DNA of 64,000 bases from Saxidomus purpurata (taxonomy: Eukaryota; Mollusca; Bivalvia; Venerida; Veneridae): positions 38,578,358 through 38,642,357 of the forward strand of contig JAFMSR010000001.1 in the NCBI GenBank assembly GCA_022818135.1. Reading direction: 5' to 3'. The position numbers were made by a program, and so were the translations under genes. This document shows positions 13,601 through 28,600 of the stretch, piece by piece. The notes below the pieces were generated by a model, which saw only the letters and a list, made by a program, of their open reading frames with translations, ran no database searches and was not told the DNA's origin. How positions within the stretch are numbered: position 1 is the stretch's first letter; every line of letters begins with the position of its first letter.

Positions 13601-16600
13601 TGCTGTACAAAACATTTTCCCCCGCTAGCTTACTTTGTTTATATGAGGAATAAATGATAACGCCAAAGTTGGACCTTTTGTTTCATGATAAACAAATGTC
13701 AAATATTAATAATATACATTAACAATTCTTCAATCTCTGTAAAATGCTACAAGTGCAGTTGTTATCGTACCTCATGATATACGACTTCATAGTGAGCTTT
13801 TGCTGGTGATCTCCCAGGGGTCTTGTTCGGTGTTCCACGAGGTGAAACAATCTGAACATGTTTCTTGGGTTTAGCTACAGGGGACATAACTCTTTCCAGT
13901 TGTACATCTTCTTCATCCATAACCTCAGATATTTCTGAAATATCTGAGTCAATGTCCACTGCAGGTAACACCTAAATAATACATTTACATGTAGCACATT
14001 ACAAACACTGTATATACATACATGAGCTTCCTACAATGCAGTGCACTCTAAAGCAATAACATTAAGGCCTTAGCTACAATGAAATTTTGAAGACAGATTG
14101 CAGTTGTTATGAGATACCACTTTCAGCACTTCAATTTAGAATATTCCTGCAACCATTTTCGTCTGTCAGATATTAGTTAACTTTTCAAAACAAGTGACTT
14201 TTACAGACTAAGATTGGAACACAAAATATGGATGTACTGAGCTTAAAATTTTAATCAGGACTTTTGATGACCCTATTTTGTTTAAAACTACTGTGTTGGT
14301 CATGAGAATAAAAGAGAATCATGCCTTAACAAAATATAAAATTTAATTTCAAACCTGTTTCCCAAGTTCTGGTCTGTTCTTTTTCTCTTCATCTTCCATT
14401 CCCATAGAAACCATGGAAACATTACCTTCAGCTGTAATCTGGGATATGGCACTTGGGTTAAAGGTCACATGACCTGGAGCAGACGTCATTGCTGTGGGTA
14501 CTGTGAGACCAGAATCCATTCTTGGACCACCTAATGGGACTGCCATAGGAATCAGCTGACCAGGAATTGGTGCTGGAAAGGAAAGGGTTGGTTAATTAGA
14601 ATGAAAACTTATCCAATCATATACCATAGATAAAATATGTTATAACATAATAGCAATATAGTAATATCAGTGTTCATGTAAAGTTAATCTCTTTGTATTT
14701 TATGCATGTATGACCCTCTTACTGAAACGAAACCATAAATGTATCAATTTACCTGCCTGGAACTGCATTTGCGTGCATTTACGTTATCACAACATAAATG
14801 GTATCCTAGCATTACTTGTTATAGCAAGATATTTTTGCTACAACAGTATCATTAAAGGATAAAAGCCATGGTTTTAAGTTCTGATGAAACTGTACACATA
14901 CCTGCTGCAGCTGTAGATGCTATTGGTATGTATGTTCCTGTGGATGGGTTGAAATAGAACTGTCTTACTCCTCCACCAGAAGTCTGAGTTTTTGATGACA
15001 TCATTTCTATGCCTGTATTCATTAAATACTATGTCATAGAACAAAGACATAATACGTTCAGAATATAGTGTTCAAAATCATCAATGTGGAATTCAAAACT
15101 GATCAAATTTACTATTCTTTAATCATGGAAAACATTAAAATATTTTTAGACTATATATACAACCCAAATATCTAAGTCTTTTGTTTCACCATCTCATATT
15201 TTTAATAACCCAGGCCAACTGATTGGTTACAGAGCAGTGCACAGTACATCTTCAAAAGTAGCTAAAAACTTCTCAAACTAAACATACACAATTTAACAGG
15301 AGGAATAACTTCATGCAAAGGGCCTCAACTCTTACTCTACTACACGTCAACGCTAAACAGTGCACAGTATCAACTGACTTCAAGGATGCTACTGTGTCTC
15401 ATGGTTCACATGTCTAATGTTTGCGTAGGTAGAAATATCATCCTCCAGGAGGGTACAGGTCAAACTTACAACACGCTGATAACATTGACAAGTTACGATC
15501 TAACCTTTGACATCAGATGATGCTGCCTGTCGAGTAGGTTTCTGTTTAGAGGTGTTCTGGAAATGCAGATATGGATCTTTAACTGTAGTACGCCCTTTTT
15601 GGTATGATGCTTTACCATAGATCTTTGTCATAGCCTCTTCGTCCTCAAACACTGACTTCCTCTGCAAAATACAATCATATCAAGTTATTAACCATCTAAA
15701 TAAAATTTAAGCACCTGCAAATATCTGTTTTAAGTAATTTTACATAATTTCTGTCTTAAATGTATGTGTGTCTATCATTCTTTCATTTCAATTCTCTGTA
15801 TTTCTAAAAGACTAACTTATACTAAATTGACAAGGGAGTTAATACTTAACTATTCTAAGATAAAACATTTGGAGTAGCTTACCTTTATCAATATGCATGT
15901 TCAACTTCTTGCACATTAAAATTTTTTTTTCGCTTTCTGAACATTGAAAAGTTCCATCTTACTAAATTTTATACAGTGAAATCTATCTTATCCAGAACCC
16001 TTTGGGACAACCAGACCATGTCATTTAAAGTACTCTGCTGGTTAAACCAGGTTTTTACTGTACATTGTATGTTACCGGCACAAGGGGAATATGCCGGATA
16101 AAGCAAGTTTCTGTTAAAACCAGGACCTAGTGCCAAATAAGACAAGTTATACTGTCATTCAAACAAGTTAGATTGGAATATGTGCAATGTAATAGGCTAG
16201 AACATACAGAAACCAAAATACAGTATTATGTATAACTAAGAGACAAAGCTGGTGCCTTATAAATGATACAATGTATATGTATCAAAAACAAACGACAATG
16301 AAATGCACCTATCTTTTAGTGAAACAAGCAGAATTTGATGTCTTACATACGACCAATATTAGTATGTCTCTAAAATTTGTTGTTGTAAGTACGTACTTAT
16401 ATATTTTATGTTTTGTTATGACAAATCTAATATAACTCTGTATACCTTTGGCGGGGGTCTATAGAACTTATGTTGAATGTTTTCTTTTCCACCCATGCCA
16501 GGCCTCTTTCCTACGGTTTTCTTGGGTTCAACTTTGAACTCAACTTTTGGCTGATGTAGTCTGCCATGGATACCGAATTTAGATCCCTTTTTAGGGGCTT

Positions 16601-19600
16601 GTGCTGGTTCAGGTATCTTCACAGCCCCTGGAACCGTTGCAGCTCCTTTCTTTTTCATCTCCGAGATAACCATGTCATCAGTGACCTCTCGCTGAAATTT
16701 CAATGACAAAAATGCGTACATTACAACATGCACATATGCAATAGCTGCGTGGCCAAGTTTTTACATTAGCACAGTCGTTCTGTCAATTTTCAATGTTTCC
16801 CACACACTCTGACGCAACTTATCAATGACAAATTAAAACAGATGTAACTGCATTTAGAGTTATTCTGGGCATCTGTTACACCTCATACAGAAACCAATGG
16901 CTTCTGAATATACTTCACGGGTCGTTTAACTATACAGACAAAAACTTCAAGGATTTATGTCTCGTACTTCATCCCACATTATCCTTCACCAGATTCTCAA
17001 ATTTTCTAAAGAATTATTCAGTATACCAGCTGCTATCTTTACTGGCTGAAACATACGAGAAGGGAGAGGAAACAATTTCTCTGAAATAATTGCTTAAAAA
17101 TGTATCAAGTACAGAGGTATAATGCAATCAGTGCAGAAATGAGTGGGTGTATACAATTTATGAGTGTTTCACAGCAAGGACAAATTATTATGACATTCAG
17201 TGTCTAAATTGTGTCTGCAGATCTACAAGCAGAGTTCTTATGTCAGATATTGTAGGTTTGAATCTGATGGGGCAAAAGCTGTGTGTTCCCATAATATATG
17301 AGTACCGGCTTTGCCAAAAGAGGATTCAGTATTGACATTCATGTATACCCTTCAAGTTTTCAACTTAATCTAGCAATGTTGGTGCCAAAAGAGAAATGCT
17401 TATAGAAACTACATTGTATTGTCAATCAATACAACATGTGATGAGCTAACCTCTGTGTAACTGTGAAAGTGCAAAAACAAATTCATCATCCCTAGATCAT
17501 GTGCAAATACGAAGGAGACATTACGTGTACGTAAATATTACACTGCTCCCAATTAAAAAAGTCTTTACTATTTCTTATTCACTGAACAGAAGAAGGTAAG
17601 CATTTATTACCCTGAATGCATCTCACTTTATGGACAAAAAATTTGTAGACTTAAAAAACTGTGAAATTTGTTTTTGTTGGAATTTTTTTTACCTCCCGCT
17701 AATTTTCACAAATGAAGCAATTCAATATTTTATCAAACTCACTAAAATAACTAACAGACAATGATTATATATAAAATAGTGCTTGCTGGCGAATTAAAAA
17801 ACATATAGAAAACTTTGAAAATCATGAAGTAAACAACTTGTAAATATACAGACTTTCACAGTAAAATGCAATTTCCTGGTATTCGAATCGTTACTCCCAT
17901 TATTTTTTCATTGACAATGGTAATGTCAGACAGGTTTTCACTCTGATCTTATATTTATCAATCAACCCACTGATGAAAGCCATGAAAATTATTGCCTGCA
18001 AAAACTTAGGGTTCAACAGTATTGTGAAATTTCAGTTTGTATACCAAACAGCAAAATTTCATTCCAGCAAATATAAATGATTGTACAGTAATTTCTTGGA
18101 AACTGTGAACAGCTGCTCAAATAATTTCTGTATACAAAGAAACAGTCTTCTGTCTAGACTATACTAATATATGTAAAACTAACAAGATGAATAACTCATC
18201 TCTCTCTATCTCCAGGTTCACTAATAATTCATCTGATCCAGTCGTGAAGAAATTTATTACGCTGATTCTTACAGACAAAACGATAAGAAACTGGCTATGT
18301 TCCATTCACCGAGATTTCTTTACCTTCTTCCAGAAAGTGGTCAACAATTATTCAGTTACGCATTATTTTAATTTTATGACGGGGGCCTGTATGTGGTCTA
18401 GGCATCATTATATACAAATCCCATATACAGGTGGTATTCTGCGTACCAGTAAAAGCCGACGTAAATAACCTGAAATAATGCCGAACTTGACATAATTTAA
18501 AACACGTCGTAATTAAAACATCTGTCAGACAATCAACAACAGCAGAACTTCTCTAACGTAAGATTATGACATGCGTTTTTTCTCACATGTTGGTAAATTG
18601 GGTAAAATTTTGCAGCGATACTGCAAAAACATCCAATAATGAATGAAGTAAGCAGAAATTCCTTACAATCTAAGCAACAGAAAGTAACAAATAGAAGACT
18701 GGGATATGAAGATTCATGTGTAAACTTGCGGTGATATCACATGTAAAAACACAACTGTTTGAGCAGAAATACTAGTAAAGTTGAGCAGTTTTTATATCCT
18801 GGATTAAAGACAGAAATATTTAGGTCTGCATTTAAGTAAGCCTGTCTATGAAACACTTAAACAAACAATTAATTTGATCAGTATAAAAATGTTTTTCAGT
18901 AGATTTTTCTTGAAAAATATTTTAGACGTTCTTAATCAATTATCATGCCACAGTTAGGTATCGCAGAGAGAGGCGGTTATGCAAATATAAAGAAATGTGG
19001 GCAGCTCACTCCACCTTGCTCATGCTGGCATTTAAACATGAAGCATATAACTTCATGAATAATTCTATATAAAGTAACCAAACAAGTGTCATACTACATG
19101 TTACACATGTCTGTTTTCAACACACCCATGAATATACAGTTTTCAGTAAGTTTTTCTCTATCAGTTACTCTCATTGTGCCTACATGTTTACTCGTAAGTT
19201 CTTATGATCAGAAGCTGAAATTACTTATTCTAACGTACTCATGTTGTAACGTCGATTCTGATTGGTTACGTCATTTAAATTTGAATGAAATTATGTATTA
19301 TTATATAGTCGCAATAATTGAATGATTCTTAAAGATCACATTAAGAGCATTGTGTATTAGAATAGGGTTAACCGTTTAGCGATTTTAACATATTTGTGAC
19401 CGTTAAAAACTGTTTATACATTCGCAAGTATCAAAATTACAAAACAGTTAACCCTATAATCCTATGAAGAAGTCAATTAAAATGTCTGTCTGTAATTTGA
19501 CCTGTTGACAAGGGTGGATTTTTAAAAAAAGAAATCTTCTTTTTGTTCTGAATGTGACATATTTTTTACCAGTGTAATAAGATACATATACAAGGATGTG

Positions 19601-22600
19601 ATATGTTAAAGCTGAAAAGTTACCCATGGAGAGCGGAATAACACTGTAAATGAACTTATTTATCATGAAAAACACCTGAGATTAGAATATTATCATGTTA
19701 TTCAATATGCTTACTTGCTTACTATGCATAAAAAACCATCCACAAAATGCCATCTTTTTTATGGCAGAAATGTTCAAATTAAGAACACTTACTTTCACCT
19801 ACTGAACAAAATTATGACTTACAAGTAAAAGAAACCTCAAGAATAATTTTATAGAAACCTTAGGTGTGATTTTTACAATCAGTCTGTCCTTAATTTCACA
19901 GGATACAAATTGTGACCTTGATATTTGCTTGGAGACTCAGATAAATTTCCAGTAATTTTAACTACTAACCTGCTTCTTGGACCTTGATACTCTGTTTTTG
20001 AAAAACATCTAAACAATGTGAAAACATGAATTGGCTACAAAGGAACTCATTTGAGCAATGACAAGATTTCCAGGAAGAGAAAAACAATCACAATAGCTCA
20101 GACTCAGCAATACAGCTATGGTGAGCTAAAAATACACATTTTAGTTCCTGTCTTCTTGTTAGTGCAAATCATAAAACTGAATGAAAACGGATTGGAGACT
20201 GAATGGACACTGAATAGAAACTGAATATCTGATATCGAGGACATAGCGATGAAAGAGTGCTGTTCATTTTTTGTAAATCATACTCTGAATTTTACCTGTA
20301 GAGAAGTGTACCAAAAGTTAAAAAGTAGCTTGTGTTAAATTCTTCAGGATTACGCTAACCTACCTCCACCTCTCTTCTCAGCCTCTGTATAGACTTATCC
20401 ACCATCTTCTGTATGCGTACCTTCTCGTGATCGGTACTGAAACATTACAAAAACACGCAATAGTTCAAAAATAAGTAAAAGAAGTAAATCGATGTCATTT
20501 AAATATGAATACATCTACTAAGAAACTCAGATTCCAAAATATTAGCGGGACCCTCAAATGTGAATGACATTTGATAAGATGCATTTGATTACCTAGTTCT
20601 CAGACAGAAAGACAGTACTGAACGATTCTGCATGCAGCGATATCTGGAAATTGCAGTTAACTTTATAGATCCTACATACCTGTTTCTAAATACAGAACTG
20701 GTTCAAAAGACACAATGCACTTTCCCTATCTCATAATTACTGTAAGTAAGGTAACATTCACGATAATTTTAGTTTAGCTGTTTTTTCCGAATTCCCACTT
20801 CGCTATTCAAAAATCTTGCAAAACGGTAATTTCACATAGATTTACTATTAAAGATTCTTACTTCACAAATCAAAAGTCTGTCATATAAGTCTGTCTGTTC
20901 ACAAATTGTGAAATTTTTGACAAACGAATTTACCAAATGTACAGTAGTTAAATAAGGGAGGCAAGGAACAAAGACAAAAATAACACTGGGCAAAAATGCT
21001 AACCCTGTCATTTGGCAAGCTACTTAACCAGTCATTTGGCAAGCTACATAAACCGTCATTTGGCAAGCTATGTAACCTGTCATTTGGCAAGCTACGTAAC
21101 CTGTCATTTGGCAAGCTACGTAACCTGTCATTTGGCAAGCTACCCTCATTTGGCAAGCTACGTAACCCGTCATTTGGCAAGCTACGTAACCCATCATTTG
21201 GCAGCTACGTTTCCTGTCTTTTTACAAGCTATGTAACCTGTCATTGGGATAAATGTTACCTGTCATTGTAGACTGCTTCAAGCATGCTGTACACCTCCAC
21301 CTCTTGTCTGGCACGCAACACCGCTTCAAAGTTCGACTCCAGATACCCTCGATTTTGCTGCACTTGCCGTAAAATACTTTCTGCATCTCTAAAGCCAGGT
21401 AGGACTGGTGCATTAATCTTACTCGAAGACAAATCTGGTACTGTCTTATATGGTGAGGCTGAGCTCTGTTCTGGTACATGCTGAAATAATACAAACAGGA
21501 ACGTCTTAAATCTCAACCTAGAAATCATCAGACCAAAAGTACTTACCAAAATATTCTTACAAGTGTTGCTAAGTGTGAGCTCTGGATTTTGACCTAGTTT
21601 TTGGAGTTAATTAAGACAAACATTCTGACCAAATGTCATGATGATTTAATAAAGAATTTGCTTTCGCCTCTGATTTGACCTGGTGACCTAGTTTTTGACC
21701 CCTAATGACTAAATTTCAAGCTGTACCTCAGAATTATCAAGATAAACATTCTGCCAAGTGTGTGAGATGACAAGGTCTAAAAAATAGCCCCTAGAGAGTT
21801 CACAATATTTTTAATCCAAGGACAATAACTCTGCATTGACTGAAGCAATAGATAATCTAAATTTTGTGTTGATCAGTCATGCAAATTTTCATGGAAATAT
21901 GTAAAACTTGGGAGTACAAATTATGTCATAACTCTTTCCATCAAATAGCCCTGCTGATCAGTGTGTGTGAAATTAGAGTTTTATCATTGGTACTGAATAA
22001 TCCAAATGACCACAGCCCCCAGAAGAGGTTAGTTATTTTAGGATTTTGGAGAATAATGCAAGATACAGAAAGCGTCCAAAATCCAGAGACACCCCTGGTT
22101 CTTTTACATGCCAGATGTATAGCATCCACACATAATGGGACCTCGGTTTAAAGTCTCACCCGAAAGACTGTTAGTAATTTTAGCTAGTCAGCCCCAGGAA
22201 TCAAACCCAAAACCCCGAGATTACAAGTCTCTTGCTCTACCTATTAAGCTAACCGGGCAAGATCACTCCTATATACCAGCTTCTGACTGCATTTGGTGAT
22301 ATAAGGGCATGAAAAAATTGCAATGATCATTATTTTCAATACTGAATACCAAATTCCCGAGAGGTCTGTAAAGGAGAAGTAATACACCTACAATCCTATC
22401 TTTCTATAACTGTTAATGAAGATTGACTAGTCGGCCGCAAGTATTTCATTTATTTCATTGTACTGTGTGGGTGGAAGAGAACATGGCTATCTGGGTCAAG
22501 CCTTTCTTCCCGCTAAACCTTGTATTTGTCAAACATTTTGCAGACATTTCCAGCTTGCAGTTTCTTCTTTAATTATATTGAGAAGCCTTATTTAGCTGAT

Positions 22601-25600
22601 GTTCTGTAAGATTTATGAAATATGCTAGAAGGCAGAAATCTCTTTTAACTGGGAAACACATTTGCTGTATGGAGGCTAACGTGACTTTCCATCTGCTTGG
22701 TTTCATTAATATACATGAGTGTAAGGAAAGTACTACTTTCAGAGGAACAATCTAAAACAAGAAAAAAAACTGCACCATATAAAAGACATGTTAAATATAT
22801 GCAAATTAACATATTAATCATATGTTTATAATACAGAACACATGATTAACAAGATGTAAAATGTGTGTTCATTATTGTTTTGCATAAAAACTGTCAAATT
22901 ATAGAATATGAGTGGATAACATATGCACTAAAAGATGTGTTATTTATGACATTTATAAAGTGGTTAACATATGGGGAGTTTTTCATAAGCTCTGTTCTAA
23001 CATATGTGGAGTTTTTTTCTTGAGTTTTTTTTTCTTAATAAATTACACAAATGTGTAACATGTGTATTTTTCAACATATGTTTTCATAATTATGTAGCAT
23101 TTTTTGCTGTGTACAAGTTGCTCAAAAGGTATTTGTCTGAATACTGAAAATCTTTCAATCAAATTTCAGTAAATTTGACATGACTTAAATAGTGAAGCTG
23201 ATAAAACATGTCCTACAGCAATGTAACATTTACAAATTATCTTTACACTCACATTCAATTGAAAAAAAAGGAAACACTAAAATTACACTTGTGTTACAGT
23301 AAATACAAGTCATCACACTGTTACAGCAACATGTGGTTGACAATTTAAACATGAATCATCAATGTTTACATAGAGCAGTAGCATAGAAAAAACTTGAGGA
23401 GGAAAATTGACATTTTTGTGGTTGGAGAGTGATATTTATAAATGTCACGCTACATACATTTTTTGTTATTTAGATATGAATAACAGTCGACTTCTATTAG
23501 TTTTTGTTTGAGGAGGTGTAAGATATGTCTGCACGGCCTGAATAAGTTTCTATTCGTATTTAAATTACCCTATATAAAAACAAGTTCTCCTTATTTAAAT
23601 CAGGAATGAAGTATTATAAAATGTTGATCAGTTTTACTGAATAAGTCAGTTTCCTGGGTGAGTTAGTACTTCTGTTCTATTGGGAACTTCTTTCAATACT
23701 AACACAGTCTAGTTCTAACTGAAATCTCTTCACAGCATCAGTATAAGGCCAAACTCCCAAAAATATGTATTTATGGTCTCTTTGCAAAAACAAATTAATG
23801 TTGATTTGCCGATTTTTTTGTTTGTATCTTTTTTATTTTATTTTGCCTTTCTTGCTCTGAAACACTTGCAAAATTGGTCTATTTGGTGATTTTCTCATTA
23901 AAAAGTTTGAGATTGCCAGTAATATCTTATGGCCAGTTGAGAACCTGGAAACACACCTAAGCCAATGTTTCTATCAAAACTTATTCACTATTTCATAATT
24001 ACATAAATGTGAGACACTAACTGACTGTCAAGGACTTACTACAAGGCAAGCACATCTTGAGGTCTGAATCTTAAAATCAGAACGATATTGAACCACTCTT
24101 AAATGATACTGGCACGGGCCAAACATCATCTTTTAACCAGCAGAACAAAATCAATGCAAGTGTTACCCAATTTTCACGGAAAAATGCTTCATAAATAAGT
24201 ACATTGATTATTTAAAGACTGACTTTCAGTTTTTGCTCATTCAGCATTTATAAACCCACAAGAGAATGCTGGGAAATCCATGATAGTGGTGCACACTAAA
24301 CATGGTTAATTTGCCTTTTTGCCAATGGTGTTAATGATTCTGAATGAGGAAATACTGGAAAAATCAATCCTAATGCACTAACAGAAACTGGAGTTTTCTT
24401 GTTCATTTCATGCATTCAAAATCATCCTGCAATTGCAAAATGTTACGAATATATTGCCTTCAAAACTCAGTAGACATTATAGAATTACATCACTTTCAAT
24501 GGCCAACATCCTGGTACGGGTTTATATAATGGGACAATGCAGTTCCTTGAAAAAAAATGAGCTGTTATCAGTGATAGGATGCTCAGGGGGAAATGCATCC
24601 GGAATGTTAAACATGCTACTTACATCTGCAGCACGAATTTGAGATGATTAGACTAGACTGCATCACACTTAGATTAAAGATATTTTTTCATCAAGTTTTG
24701 ATAAGAATAACATTAGCTTATTTATTTCACAGCAACTGTAGACTAAAGTTCTAGCAACTTTAACTCTATAAATGAACTGCTCTTCATGACTGCCTTGTGG
24801 GGATCTGACCAGTATACACACTAAAAGTAGGTATTGTGCTGGTCCTGTAACATCCGAAGGATGCAATTCGAAACCACAACCTTCAGGTTAGAAGTCGGAC
24901 ACTCTACCCCAACAGCAGTGTCCTCTTGGTGAAATCAACTGTAACAGGATTAAAATAAATAAAACCGATCTACACCTCATATACCAGTAGATCTAGATTT
25001 CATTACTATATGGGAGGAGTGTTAACATCTGTAGAAGATCCTATGAATGATACACTGGTCTCTCATGCAGTAAATGATACTGACTGCATGGCAATCATTT
25101 GCAAATAAGGTCGTCAAAACACTGTTAGCTTAATTTTGGTGACCCATCATTTGCAAAACCTAAAGTCAGTGATTATGTATCCTCTGAGACCGTTCATCAC
25201 TTTGTTCAATACGCTGGGGCTCAATACTATAGACGAGCAAAAAAACCAACAAAACAAATGTAACTTATAATGTATGACTGGAATCTTGTAATGTTAGGCA
25301 CTGAAATATTTGTGAAAATATGGAATAAAGGTTTCATTTAATTGGCATTATCATAAAATAATACTTTTGTCACTGTTTTACGAGCAATATTCCTCATTAG
25401 AATTAGAAACTTGTTAAGTATAAATACTTAACTAAAATTAACATTTCATCGTGTTAAAATTGTGATTATTTCCACACTGACCTAAATTCTAAAGTTTGAT
25501 ATTATTTTTATGGTTCAAGTTTTAAACAAGGCAGATCTGAAATTGTTAATTCTTTAATGCAGTGACTGATACGGAAAAAAAGTACATAATGATGTTAAAA

Positions 25601-28600
25601 AAAAAATCTCACTAGAGGCAAAGAATCAATTTCTACCAATTTATCAAACATGCTTTACAAATGAAATATCAAAGTATACAGTGCATGTAACACTGTAACA
25701 GTGATAAAGATAATAAATCTATTTGTACTCTGTACTTCACCTGATACAATAAGAGAACTTAATGGATCCTGTGTGCCACTCAAACCTCGTGTTACCCATA
25801 TTTCATTAGCAAAACAGTGAAACTTCTATGTACTATTATAACCAATGTTGTCTTTTTCCCACTGACATTGCATTTTCCAGACAAATGAATTCTGCCCACC
25901 TTGACAAAACATAGCTAGTAATTTTATTGATAGACAGAAAGGACAAAGGTCATTCCGTGTGCTTTTCAAAATATTATTCAAATGAAAGAAAAAAATACTC
26001 CATTTTCTTTTACTGTGAGAGATGGCACAGGATATTTGATAGTGGTGCAATAAACATAGTTCTTTCACTTCCTTATTTTCATTGAAAATATCTGCTCATC
26101 AATTTTATTTTTTTGGGCAACATTTTCCATCAAAACATTAAATTTTGAAAGATGATTCATATAATGTACTGCTGGTATAAAATGTTTATTATTTCATTAC
26201 TCATACATAGCAAGATCCTGTTAAACTCAGGCCTTTAATTCAATGTCACGTCCGAAGTTTTACCGTTTTCACATCAAATTCACACAAGATTTCAATGAAC
26301 GTATCAACGGAGCTGGATGAAAAGAATGATTAATGACGCAATTACATATTTAAGCCATAAATGAGATGTAAAGATACAACTCCGTAAATACGGTTTTCCC
26401 TTTTTTGCAATTGTATCATTCAAAGGTTCTCTATCATCAAAGCATTTTGGAATTTCTGTAATCTATATAATGTGAAACTGGTTATGGCTGTGAATACAAA
26501 TTGCATGAAAAACACTATTAAAACTCGAGACACTATGTCAGTGAAGCATGACGCGAATTTCAATAAGCCCAGATTAATCATGCGATCATTTTCACCATTT
26601 GTGAGGACACAGTCTACTGGGACTTGACTGGTACTCAAAATTAAATCCGATGCATGCCTTGCATACTGATGAGCAACATGGAGACAGAAAATTCATTTGA
26701 AGATCCTTGTTTCATTTATTCTTTTTTATGCAATCTATTTCACTGACTCATAAAGTAGGTTACAATATTTTGTTTGCAGCTGCGAAATAGGAAATGCTCA
26801 GCATGAGAATTAGCAATTGAATTATCGGAGTAAGTGACACTAAGTACCATTACAATAATTCCTCAAAAGATGATGTATTTAATACTATTTATGTAAATAT
26901 GAGTAATGTCTATGTCAAGAAATGGCGGTGAAATAATTGCGCGTTAAATAATTGCTGCTGTGCATATTTACTGCACTGTGACAACAACAGGATATTTATT
27001 GTTATGTTAATCAAACAATGCAAAAATGACTTGTTCCCCAGATCTCATTAGTATGTGTTGCTGTTTCCTCACCGAATTCATAAACTAAAGTCTGGACATT
27101 GGAAATGTTAAATGAAATAGACTGCTCGGGTTTTGCTTCCAACTGCTATTTCTCTTTCACTGTTTTAAAGCTCTGAAAATGGACTGGTCTATTTTTTATT
27201 TTGTCTATCTTTCAATTTGGACTATTCCATTAGTAGTTCAAAGGGGTGCCCTCTGACAATTTTCTGCCAGTGTAGATCAGGATCATACCGCATAGATATG
27301 ATCTGCACTGATTACAGACGTGTCATGAGCAGGGTAGGGGTCAAAGTGGGAAAGTCTGTTACATGTAGAGAGCTTGCTTTTGTTTGCTGAATGAATAGTT
27401 CCGATAAGTGCATTAAGGTCACAGTGTGACATACACTGTCAAAGATTGAAGAGAAATGAGCAAAATCCAACTCAAACAGCCCCTAAATCTGCCTTAAATT
27501 TCACTACAGTTATGTCTGAATTATGCTCTAGAACTTTTAGGAAATTACAATTAATATAATTACAATGGTCCTTAAACCAGGCATGTTAGAGATGTATTAT
27601 GATGTGAATTTTGGAGCCAAATTGTTAAAAATAAAATTTGGTTATTGTTTAACAAATATGTTGATTTTGGTATCAAAATGTTCAGAATTTACAGTAGATT
27701 TTCTATGTAGTAATTTAGGATTTGTTTTATGCAATTTAAATCAATATTTAAAGAAAATTAATTTATTCAAACTTGTAATTTTTGCTAAATGTCAAATCTT
27801 TTAAGATGTTGTTAAGTAACTCAAAGCCATAATACCATTTCTGCTCAAGGAAATAGTTTAATTGTTCAGGTATTAATTATGAAACCTTTGTATTTACATC
27901 ACTGATTGGCCACCATTCTCAAACAATGACTTTACTAGCTCAAGGCTTATCCAGGCTGCCATGCAATCACTTTGAAGTTAAATCTTTTATTTTGTTGGAT
28001 TTGTTGTTAAATTTTTATTGTTGTGTTAATGAGTTAATAATTTCATAAGTGACAGATATAATCTCACAGAAATATTGGTATATAAACCTCAGAATTTTAT
28101 AGGTTCAACATTAATTAATCAATATTCAGAAATACTTAAATTACCTTACTTACTCTGTGTTTTAAAACTTTGTGTACTTAGTGAAAAACTGGACATTTTC
28201 TAATTTTTTGTGACTCTTAAAAATATATGGACTTTGTGTAAACCTATGTGATATTCTAAGTGAACTGTTATTTAAATGAAATAAAAGATTGTCATAATTT
28301 GCATAGTGTGTTACTTGGAACTTAATAAAAAGAGACTCTACCACTTGATATTAATTTGAAATTCCCGGAAACTTAAACATTAAGAACAAAGCTTCTTAAT
28401 AGATGCAGGGGTGTCTCTGGACCTGGGCCATTTTCTGCATCTTGAACTATACCTGGAACTAAACTCAGAGTTACTGGTCATGATCATTATCCAGTACCAA
28501 CAATAAAACTTTAAATGCAATTATTAAAGGGATTCTTTTAGTTTCCTTTTCTGGAATTGTGATAAGCAAGCTTCATGAAACAAGGCAATGTCTAAATCCC

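Noticed and set aside
19969..19990. 22-nt mini-exon of TALPID3 (SIKVQEA)
   Set aside because: It has AG and GT borders, but its length would break the frame between exons E and F, which join directly in frame.
20996..21271. Repetitive proteins (SFGKL or LPNDRL repeats) on both strands
   Set aside because: Pure translation of the 24-bp minisatellite; several overlapping frames are open at once.
22190..22262. Functional tRNA-Thr gene
   Set aside because: The anticodon and T arms are tRNA-like but the 3' acceptor strand does not pair and a SINE tail follows.
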